Positions 54,105 to 64,000 of a stretch of 64,000 bases of DNA are shown here, piece by piece. The position numbers were made by a program, and so were the translations under genes. The stretch is from contig NC_081547.1 of assembly GCF_901000735.1 (NCBI RefSeq), positions 4,092,001 through 4,156,000 on the forward strand, written 5' to 3'. The notes under the pieces are model-generated. The model did no database searches, had not been told where the DNA came from, and saw nothing but the letters and a program-made list of their open reading frames with translations. The number at the start of each line of letters is the position of its first letter. Positions within the stretch are counted from its first letter, which is position 1. The stretch is from Corylus avellana. Lineage: Eukaryota; Streptophyta; Magnoliopsida; Fagales; Betulaceae.

Positions 54105-56215
54105 AGGAATTGCATGCCTAGCATTTTTTTTTTTCCTCATATAATATAAAGTTTTTAAATGCTATATATTCTTACTGACTATTCGATTTTTTATTGATTG
54201 CTTAAAATGAGATTGGATAGATAGATCCTTTAGTGGTAGTTACCATGAATCTTTTACTATTGATCTTTACTTGGATACAAAGCCACCAACCTAACAATAG
54301 ATTTAGAAGAAAATTCTAAGATTCATCTGAAATATAATTTTAATATTTTCTCTAAAAGCAAATATTAACAGAAGTTAATTATCACCTTATTGGTATGGGG
54401 TCAATGATTAAAGGTAGGGGCCAAACTACATGGAATCATAATTATCTTCTCTTTATTTTTTAAAAATACCCCTATAATCCCTTTAAAGTCAAATTTTTAC
54501 CTCTCCATCTTTTTTTTTTATAAAAAGTTTTACCCCCAAACCTAAAGATCAATTGGGTATATGTCTGATAAGATAGTTTTATGATATTTTATTTTTTTCC
54601 CAATTTTTTTTTTTTTTTAATTAGACAATATTCATATGAAGAAATAGAGCATGCCTTGTGTACATTAGAAAATGTAAAATGCAAGTAATTAATGGCCATC
54701 TCGTATCAAAGATATCTAGGCTGGTCACCAATCACCATGTGATGTGAGTGAGGGCCCAATGGGCATAATGGCATTCAAGCAGATGTGTGCTGGTGACTAA
54801 CTAGCAAATCGGTGGCAAATTGGCATGTTTGGTGGGCCAATGGGCTTTGAATTTTTCTGTGTTATCATAAAGATGGGTGCCTCCCAATAAAAGAATTAAT
54901 AAATAAATAAATAAATAAAGCTTCTTTTTAATCCACCTTGTACTAATCAATTATCAATCCAGCCTTTTCTTTTGACAAACCCACTTTTTGGTTCCTCCAA
55001 CCTTACTTTCAAGATTCTCATGAGATTGTTAATGAAATTGATAAAAGATTAATCGTATTTCAATTATCTTGTTACTTTGATACTAATAATAATACTATGC
55101 CCTAGTAATTTCCCTCTCTATAGGTGATTATACACTTTCATACTATACTATCATATGATTCATATCACTTTATTTTTTGGAAAAACCATTATTAAATTGG
55201 TTATTGTGATTTATCGTTTCTAAAAGTGTGGTTCAAAATTTATATAGGAGGTACTTCTATTTTTGCTCATTATTAATTAGGTCCTATACATACTTTATAA
55301 AGTTTTTGTAACAAAAGTTGTGTCGTTGAATCAAATGTAGACCCAACTTGACATGGCAAAAAAATAGATAGGACAAAAGGTGGGCCCTTTGCCACCACCC
55401 CCATCCGATAATCTTCCTTTGCATAGGGGAGGTACAAATAGTGTCATAAATCACTCATGTCTCACTTTAAAATTGATGTGTCGTGATCCTTTCAAATTAC
55501 ATCACCTTAACTTTTGAAGTGCTACAAAGGTGATACAATAAATAATATATAACATTATGCGGGGAGGTACTGTACATCTCCTCGCCTCACTCCGGAAAAG
55601 GAGAAAGGGTGGTATGAAGGCTCGGAGGGATGAGCCTTCACTCTCTCCCATTTTACGATGGTCAATCTCTCTCTACAAGGTAGACCACTAGAGAGGGATA
55701 GGCCTCCACCTTCTCCACGCCCTCTATATGGTTATGATTGCTAGAGGAGTGGGAAAAATATGCCATCCTCCTCCCTATCGAAAAAGATCGAAGAAATACC
55801 TTTTTTCATATAACGGAGGCCATTTCCTTCTCTTCTCCTTTGTTTTTGTTTTTTTTTTTTGTTTTTTTTTTTTTTTTGGGAACCTACAAATTTATCAAAA
55901 TCTTAAACGAACAAGAAAGAATCAATATCTTTCATTATTCATATGGTGTTCTACAATATACAAGTTCTTAGATTCCAACTATTGTAGTTATGGTTTTGCT
56001 ATATTAATCAATTTGATTAGAAAAAGAAAAAGAAAAGGTTTTGCTATATTAATATTTATCACTTTTAAAATATAATAAAATATGACCAATAATACTAAAA
56101 ATCTCACTCGTTAAATTTAAAATTAATGACTAATATCTTGAAAAAAAATTGAATATATAATAAAGTTCCATAAAAATTATAGAACATCTTGATCAACTAG
56201 AAAATAGAAATGATG
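54105..56215. other. Spacer between remorin and TAD1 genes
   Basis: AT-rich. A pocket of higher G+C at about 55558-55735 contains repeated CTCTC and AGGTAGACC words but no frame I recognise. No gene is seen. Confidence 0.4.
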
Positions 56216-56305
56216 TCCAAAGGGTAATTCAATCCGCTGTGAACCATGCCTCATGAAGTGGAGGTCATTAGTTCGAATCTCTACTCCCTATTTTCTTGTG
56301 TGGAC

Positions 56306-56346
<41 letters not shown>

Positions 56347-56353
56347 AAAGAAA
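56216..56353 (+). mobile_element. tRNA-derived SINE, copy 2
   Basis: Same family as 14745-14851: shares CATGAAGTGGAGGTCA, B box AGTTCGAATCTC (56270-56281) and a GTGTGGACATGT end before a long poly(A). A 10-base direct repeat AGAAATGATG (56206-56215 and 56354-56363) flanks it. The A box is degraded. Confidence 0.8.
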
Positions 56354-56495
56354 AGAAATGATGCTAGGGCTGCATTTAGGCAAACCCGGAAATGGGTGGA
56401 TCCTATTCCCTCAAACCCGGCCCAAAACGAAGTTGTTGTGGCCGATACCCGCCCATCGATTACTCTGACCCATTGACATCGTCACTGTTTCAAAC

Positions 56496-59400
56496 ATGGC
56501 AGGGAAGAGTTGGGGAGAGAAAGTCTCAGACAAGGTGTACTCTCTCTACAACTCTCTCCCGAAGAAAGGAAAACCTCAGGGCCGCGAAGTCACCGTCTTG
56601 GCCGCTTTTCTGCTCTCTTCTCCTTCCCAAGGTGGCCACTTTCTCAAATTACTAACTATACTTCTGTAGTTATGTTTGCTTTCCGATAATGTATCCAATT
56701 TCTGGGTTTTTTTTTTTGGGTGTGTGCATTTCAGACCTGGAAGTTGTGGCATTGGGAACTGGGACCAAGTGTCTTGGGCGCTCGCTCTTGAACCCGCGCG
56801 GCGACGCTGTCAATGACTCGCACGCTGAAATTATTGCACGGCGGGCTTTATTGAGGTTTTCTCTTTGTGCTCGCTTCGGTTTTATATGCTGATATAATGG
56901 TCTATGGCTTAGTATAACATGTAAAGCTGACATTTTTCTTCTTGGTATTTCAAAGTATTGTTATGGGTGTTTTGAGGATTTTAACTTTCTTATTTCTATG
57001 GCGCCAGGTTTTTCTATGCACAGATTCAATGTCTAACTCGTTTTTACAATAAGCAAAAGGATGTTGATGGAAGCAACGAGCTGCAAGGTGGTGATGTCAA
57101 CAACTTTCCCTTCCAACCAGACCCAGATAGTCTTGGGCAGGGAAAATATTCGATGAAACCCGGTTGGCAATTACATCTCTACATATCACAACTACCATGT
57201 AATTCTTTGTGATGATTTTCATTTCTCTTTGGTTATAGCATTGACTAAAACTTTTTATTGATCTTCCGACACGGTTCAATTGTGATTAAACTATTCGTCT
57301 TTTGTTTCTTGTAGGTGGGGAAGCTTCGCTGAGTTGTCCATTGTCTCCTCTTGAAAGTAATCTGCCAAGAGAAATGGATTCACGATCGCATATCGGCGAT
57401 GTTAACAGTTCCATGAGTGAACCTCCGGAGGCTTCGGTAGAGAATAATGGTAACATTAGATTTTGGTTATCTTCTCCCTTCTTCCTCTTCCTCATACTCT
57501 CCTCTTCTTAAATTACTTGGATGTTATCTATTGTCTGAGTTATTCACGCTACCTCACTTCTAGTTCTGCTGACGCTTGGCTTCTGCCTCTTCACATTCTA
57601 TTAATCTTTTTTTGGGTTGATGGTTTTCTGTTATAATGTAGTCATTGTGGTTCCAATCATGCTTAAGACTACCATTTTCATCCTGAATTATAACTTTTAT
57701 GTTACTTTAGTGAAGTACAGAGTACGGTTGGTGAGCCCCTAATATGTTGCAGATTTGTGATATTATATAGGAGAACTGCTACATATACTTTTAAGTGCTT
57801 ACTCTTTAATGTGGCAGTAAAAATCACCATTGGATTTTGGATGGATCACCATTAGATTTTGAATCCTATGATAATTTTCACTGTGTGGGTCAAGGAGTAA
57901 GCACTTGACCATCTAATTTTCACCATTAGATAGGCCTTGTTTGTTAAACCCCACCCCATCCCCCCACACTCCACCACACTATTCACTTCATTTTTTTTAA
58001 AAAAAACATTCTTACTTTTATATCAAATCATTTACTTTTTATATCACATCATTTACTTTTTATTACTATTCAAATAAAAAAATTACTATAAAACAAAATT
58101 TTTCACTTTCCAATACTACTTTTTTCATTTTCCCATATCAATCATTATTTTCTTTTTTCTTTTTTTTTACACATAAACAGTGCCGTGGTGGGGGGTGTTG
58201 TTTAACAAACACCCCCATATGTAACATTTCTCGTTTATGATTAAAACCTTGTATTGCTAGAGAGGTTAAAGGCAAACTTTGAGCAACATTGTCAGCTGAA
58301 TAATAGCTTTTGTCTACCCTCTATCTTGTGCTGTTTTGATTGCTGATTTATGTGATTATTACTTACTCTAAGTCACATGGTGTCCTTCTTTACCTTCTTG
58401 TGGTTGCTTCAATATTTTCATAATGGAATTCTGTTTTGTGCCGTACTAGTAGCAGTTGCGTCTTTCTTTTCTTTCTTTCTTTTCCTAAGAGAATTATTAT
58501 TTCTTTTAGAAGACTAACTATTTTGTCTAAATGAAGAGTCTATAAGTGGATTCTTTTTCAGATGATGCTTCACAACTCATTGGCTCGGTTCAGAGAAAGC
58601 CTGGTCGTGGTGATTCAACATTGTCAGTTAGCTGCTCTGACAAGATAGCTCGTTGGAATGTTGTAGGAGTTCAAGGTTTATCTTTTAAACAATCCCATGT
58701 TCTAGCCCAGATAATTACTGGTCTCCTTTAAACTTACTAATCTTATCTTGATACCATTTTGTTTTTAGATATTTACCTTGATACTGTTTTAAATATCATT
58801 AATCCTAACTATACTCATTAAATCTTGTCAACTAATTGAGACTGGAATTGGAAAAAGAGATACTAATGGAGAGGAATAACCAATTGATGAAGGAACATGA
58901 AACCATTCTGCTCAGTAAAGGTATGAGAAATGGTTAGGGGCGATGAAGTAGGTGAAAGTGGTTAGATTTTGTGGAGCTTCCAACCACCACTTCATGTGAT
59001 TCCAAGTGCCGAACAAGAATGAATACCATATAGAAGAGCATCACAACATTTTGCTATAGCCAATTAGAGGAATAATTGAACTACTGTATGGAGCTTCTTG
59101 GGAGCATTATTTATTATAAATTAATTTTCTAGCATTTGACACCGCGCCATTGAAGGATTTAGTGCACACTTGAAAAATAATTCGAAAGGTCGAGGGAATG
59201 CTTGGATAATTGATTAATATAAATTGTGTGGTTGTGTAGCTGATGTGTGTGTGTGGGCACAAGTGGACATGCTAATTTTAGAGTGGCATTATACTGGCAT
59301 GCATGTTTCTTTCATTTTTTTTTTCTTGGTTAGACACTTTGGCAATTGTTTACAGTTTTACTCAAAGTGCTTTGTAGATTGTAAGGCAGTATTATCATTT

Positions 59401-61210
59401 ATATCAAATGGAAAGGTCATTCATTCTCTTCTTTCAGGAGCTCTGCTTTCCTACTTCCTTCAACCTGTTTACCTTTCTTCTGTTACTGTTGGGAGATCCC
59501 CTAGCAGTCCTGAAACGTTTCTCTTAGAGGATTGCTTGAAAAGAGCTTTATATGATCGAATCCAACCATTGTTGAACAAGCTAATGAGTCCCTTTCAGGT
59601 GAACCAGGTCTGTAAAGTGTGTATTATCTCTGTAATAAGGAAACTTGGCAGATTTTTGACAACAGTACCCTAATTCCACTGGCAGCCAATATTCTCGGCT
59701 GCCCCAGTACCACCAAAAGAGTTCCAGCATGCTGAGTCAGCTTTGAGCACTTTGACATGCGGGTACGTCAATTAAATTTGATCAGTTCTAGTTCTACACC
59801 TTATCCTATAATTGTTTGATTGTTACATGTTTCCATGTACTTTATATATTAAAGAAAAAAACATGTTTCTGTATACTTTGATTGCCAGGTATTCAATATG
59901 TTGGAATAAGTCTGGCTTGCATGAAGTCATTCTTGGAACCACAGGAAGAAAGCAAGGCGCCTCCGCCAAAGGAGCACTTTATCCATCTACTGAGTCCTCT
60001 CTATGCAAGTAAGCTAACAAATATACTTAAAAAAATTTCACCTATAGAAGGCATAAATCACCATCATTATTATTGTGCAGAAAGCGGTTATTGGAGATTT
60101 TCTTGTCACTAGGACATGAATGCCAAATGAAATACCCATCCAATGAGATTTCTTATCGAGCACTCAAGGTAATATTTACTTTTCTGGGTGCTGATTTGCA
60201 GACTGTTGTCGATTGAATTTTATGTTAGCCTGATGATAACGTAATTTCAGGATTTTTTAAGGAAAAAAGTTGTGTTTGGTTCATCTGGCAAATTTGTGCA
60301 TTTGAATCCTAAGATAATGGATAGTTTCAGTGTGATTTTCACATGTTATGATAGGTAACCATGCACCAGCTTAGTCTCTGAAATGGTTTACAAATTGAGG
60401 CAGCATTTTGTGGTCATAGTGATTCACTTAAGTATTATATGACACCTAATGAAGTTTTGGTGTTCTTGGTGGTAGACTAGGATGACCTGTAATATTGTAT
60501 CTATAGGTGTCACCTTGTGCAAGATGGTCGAATTGTCAGTTGAAGCATTAAGGCTGTATCAATTGGGGATATGTATAAAAAGGAGTTTATTTTCAAAATT
60601 CGCCTGCAACAAGTGTAAGTTTATTTCAATAATTTTTTTCTCACTATTTTATCGCATATCCGGCATTTCTTTCTTGTAAGACTCAGACATTAATATTGTA
60701 AATTACTCTAGTTGTGACATAGAGTGAATGCCGATAACATTAATGATGCCACATTCATAAATGAATTGCCTAATTACCAAAAGATGTTTATTCAATGAAG
60801 AAACTATTGTTAATGAAAATCTAATAGTGAAACGAACGCGTGAACAAGAGACAAAAGCTGCAAGCGTGTATATCAGTTTTGTAATTTTTTGGTGAGTCCT
60901 GTTGAAGAGAGCATAAGCTGGCATCCTACATGAGATGTTAAATGTACAATCAAGCTAATGCACTTGTGCTGGTTTTAGCAATTGTATTGATCTCTGCCGT
61001 ATCTGAAAAGGCGAAAAAATGGATTTCACTTATCTGGTAGCAATGGCTGCGTATTACATTCCATCTTTTCACTGGTTTGACATAATAATTCCTCTGCAGG
61101 AAAGGGCTCAGGAATACATTTTTGCTTCAAAAATTTTCAAAGCAAGTCCACCTTTTAGCAATTGGCTATTGAAACCGGTAGACTACGAGGCCTTCTCCGT
61201 TTTCAGATAG
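56496..61210 (+). CDS. TAD1: tRNA-specific adenosine deaminase, TAD1/ADAT1
   Basis: Converts adenosine 37, next to the anticodon of tRNA-Ala, to inosine. Exons: 56496-56631, 56735-56855, 57008-57198, 57315-57449, 58562-58675, 59438-59607, 59686-59762, 59889-60008, 60081-60168, 61100-61210; 420 residues. The ADAR-type deaminase core has HAE at 75-77 (zinc ligand H75 and proton-shuttling E77), PCGEAS with C150 and SCSDKIARW with C219 as the other zinc ligands. The exon 3 donor must be the GT at 57199: this keeps QLPC and joins it to GEAS; an earlier GT at 57163 stays in frame but loses part of the motif. The C-terminal part ([20 protein letters not shown]) is typical of ADAT1. Intron 4 is about 1.1 kb and holds a MITE. 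Confidence 0.93.
57934..58214. mobile_element. Fold-back MITE in TAD1 intron 4
   Basis: Ends GTTTGTTAAACCCCACCCC and the complement of GGGGTGTTGTTTAACAAAC are inverted copies; the centre is AT-rich. Confidence 0.75.
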
Positions 61211-62663
61211 CAAGGTTAGAATGTGCTACTCTGTTCTTAATTCTATTAGCACATTACTGAGAGATGGTAAATTGTTCGACTTGAATTGCAGTCTTCCTCT
61301 AAAGTGAGTGATGGTAAATAGTTGTAGATGAACTGCTGATGCATAACCCAGTTTTCATAGAAAAAAAATACTACTTGGGTGAAACAGAGGTTTGCAGTAA
61401 CTTTACTTGTTTCTTTTATGCCATCCAGGTTAGATAAGGAAGCAGTAGTCTGGAGCTCCTTTGAAGGGCATGATGATTAAGCTGTTATTACTGCTCTTTA
61501 CGGCTTATTTGTTGCCATGATGGGGACCAGTCCTGCATATAGAAATCCTCATGGTGTAAATGTTCATCCATGCTGATATCTGTCATCTGCCCATGATGTG
61601 GACAAGTCCGAGGCATGTGTAAGATTTCAACAGGGCCTATTTTGGGAGGGGTCACCTTTAACAGGTTAAAAATATCAGAATTAGTTTGATTATTGGACAA
61701 TTTGACTGATTTTTGGAAGGGTTTTGGATATCTTACTAACAATATTACGCTGGACTTGGAGAAAAACCGCTTGAAATTTATGGGAGAGATTTCAAATGAA
61801 ATAGAGAGGAGCCATTTTACTTCCTACTATATTCGTCTAATCGTCTTCTTGTCTTCATTTTCTTCTATTTTGAAAACTAATTTCGTAAAATCTGTAGAGT
61901 GTTTTTTTTTTTTTTTATCAATTTAGCCCAATTTTTTTAATTGTTAAAAGATGGTAGTCAAAAAGAGAAATCATTGGTTTTCTTATGATAATTTTTTTCT
62001 TCTTTTTTAGGCAAATGTCTTGTCTTGACAATACAAAACCTACTTTCTAATAAGTAAAAGATTTGAAGCCCGTCGTGGATTTTTCTCCTAAGGTGAGGAG
62101 TAATGTGTCTTTCTCTTTGGGAAGGAGATTTTCAATAATTGGAGATCTTTGTTATTACTTGTTTGAACGGGTAAGCTTTTTATTCAATTAAGAGATTCTC
62201 TTTTACAACCCTTACAATTTTTTCATCCCCGATCATTTTATAGTTAATATTTTATTTTGCCTTTAACGGTTTATATAATGTTGCATCTTTTAAAATTTTT
62301 AATTGACATGACAATATATTCTCGGCCTCTCATTATGTGCATCATTAAATACATTAAAACAAAATTTTAAATATAAAATAACTAATTGAAATAGAGAGGA
62401 CCCAATTCCAACCGTAGTCGTCACTATTATAAGAAGTTAACATTTTTAACCCGTCAAACTCATCTTGCTTTAGGCAATGCATGTTCTTCCACATGGCAAT
62501 CTTATTGGACCCAATCCCATCCCCTAGTGCTACGTACGTACCTCCCTCAGTAGATAAGCTTAGACTTGGAATTAATAGATGACGTTAATTTGAACGTGGG
62601 GGATGGTTTGGATTTGCATTTTTTGTTTTTATTAATTAAAAAAAAATTTGACTCACAAGAATC
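61211..62663. other. TAD1 3' region and spacer
   Basis: Likely the TAD1 3' untranslated region to about 61500, then AT-rich spacer. No gene is seen. Confidence 0.4.
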
Positions 62664-63435
62664 AGATGCTACTTTTTTATTCGTTTCTTCAAGTCAGCTT
62701 ACCTACCGAAGGGTGACTGAGTTGATATTTTGTTAAAAGATTTACATAAGACCCATATTGATAGAATTAATATATATATATAGGCTCTTTATTTATACGA
62801 TCCTCAATTAGAATATTATTTTTATTTATAGGTAACATCATTGAAGACCCTTGAACTTCCACTCGGTTCGACAAATCCTCCATAAACTTCAAAATCTCTC
62901 AATTTAGTCCCCTGAACTTTCAATTGCTCTCAATTTGAACCTCTCCGTCAAATTTAACTGTTAGAAATACCAAAAAAGACCAAAATATCCCAAATTTTCA
63001 TTTTTAAAAATAAATAAAAAAAGGTTTTGGAATTAAGGGTAAAGTTGGAATTTTATAAAAAAGTCAAGGGTATAAACATCATTTAACGTTTAAAATCTGA
63101 CAGAGTGATCCAAATTGATTGCAATTGAAAGATTAAGTGACTAAATTGAGAGATTTCGAAGTTTGGGGGTGGGGGTTTGTTAAATCGAGTGAAAGTTCAG
63201 AGGTTTTCAATGAAGTTACCCCTTTTATTTATTCATCTCATTAAGAATATAACTATTCTAATTTAAATTTCACAAAATTTAAAGTAAATTACTAAATATC
63301 CTTAATTTGTGATTAAGTAAACGACACAAAATATATGTGACATAGGGGCACATTTTAATTTATTAGGAATTAATTTAAGACACCCTTTGGTAGTAGGTAA
63401 GCTGACTTGAAGAAACGAATAAAAAAGTAGCATCT
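62664..63435. mobile_element. Composite inverted-repeat element
   Basis: Near-perfect inverted arms of about 52-55 bases at 62664-62715 and 63381-63435 (both contain TTCTTCAAGTCAGCTTACCT in one orientation). A second fold-back element (62831-63220) sits inside. No transposase frame is seen. Confidence 0.7.
62831..63220. mobile_element. Fold-back MITE, nested
   Basis: Both ends read GGTAAC(A/T)TCATTGAA inward; the arms (about 62831-62962 and 63095-63220) share AAATCTCTCAATTTAGTC. The centre is AT-rich and non-coding. Confidence 0.8.
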
Positions 63436-64000
63436 TATTAGTTAATTAGCAATGATAACAAAAAACACTTTAATTAGTTAATTAGCAATGATAGTGATTT
63501 CATGAGTTGTTTTTCGTTGAACAGAAAAATAAGAGCACCATGTCTTTTTGTGTTGTGATTGTGGCCTAACATGAGACTTCCAATTTTGTCCCCATGTTAG
63601 GCCTGGACTTGAAAAGAGAGGCAGGAGAGTGTTGTATATTAATTAATTGTGAAAGCCTAGCATAGAATCAGGCAGCAAATTACGGACATGAAACGTGAAC
63701 TTACCTTCACTGTCAAGGAATCACAACTTTCATCACTTTCAACTTGAGATGTATCAACGTGAATATGCGTGAGAGAGAGGGAGAGTTTATGTGATGGAGT
63801 ACGTTCCAAGGACTCCAAACTCCAAAGTCCACGCCCGAAGGCTGACAATATATATATGATGAGGTCCAACAGTACTAGTAGATGTTGTGGGAATTAATTA
63901 AGGTGCATTTTGGTTTGAAGGGGTTAGAGATCGAAGATCAGCTGCAAAATTAAAGCAGTATGAAAAGGAGTAATGAGAAACAAGTTAATAAGTTATGGAG
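63436..64000. other. Terminal spacer
   Basis: Two direct copies of TTAGTTAATTAGCAATGATA at about 63440 and 63476 lie just outside the inverted-repeat element. A small minus-strand frame at 63657-63869 has no recognised content. No gene is supported. Confidence 0.4.

Overview
This window is nuclear DNA of a flowering plant, most likely a woody rosid dicot (an inference). The genes have many short exons and AT-rich introns with GT..AG borders. There are plastid-targeted and plant-only proteins (acetyl-CoA carboxylase alpha subunit, remorin, two-LIM protein, R2R3-MYB), tRNA-derived SINEs and many fold-back MITEs. I built the exon models by hand from reading frame, splice sites and family conservation; no database search was run.

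Region 1 (1-15460) is a tandem array of four divergent sliding-clamp (PCNA-like) genes on the minus strand, at 1483-3798, 6107-8411, 10078-11352 and 13242-14479. Each has four exons with the same intron phases (1, 1, 0) and an uninterrupted frame of 262-269 codons. Each keeps a perfect E2F-type site just upstream of its ATG. A broken fifth copy lies at 11672-11836. Two copies carry a 17-residue internal duplication. All four lack the lysine equivalent to K164 and the usual C-terminal tail of PCNA. This is the most unusual content of the window. The array runs off the left edge.

Region 2 (15900-31911): a two-LIM actin-bundling protein (minus, 16101-17942); a 13-exon AtuA/DUF1446 protein of unknown plant function (minus, 19597-24293); an orphan first exon of CFIm25 (plus, 25686-25798); and the plastid carboxyltransferase alpha subunit of acetyl-CoA carboxylase (plus, 27710-31911).

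Region 3 (32000-49272): a DHH1/DDX6-type DEAD-box helicase with a glutamine-rich N-terminus and a telo-box-rich leader (plus, 34571-40165); a repeat-rich stretch with GC-rich GGTGG/CCACC elements and a fold-back MITE (41300-45900); and an R2R3-MYB close to MYB17 (plus, 46945-49272).

Region 4 (49400-64000): a group 1 remorin (minus, 50811-53158); a MITE-rich spacer with mobile G-boxes; the tRNA adenosine deaminase TAD1/ADAT1 (plus, 56496-61210), with a SINE about 140 bp upstream of its ATG; and a terminal spacer with nested inverted-repeat elements.

Apart from the clamp array, the neighbours are unrelated housekeeping or regulatory genes, as expected in a plant genome. I saw no CRISPR array, rRNA gene, canonical tRNA gene, or intact LTR retrotransposon.
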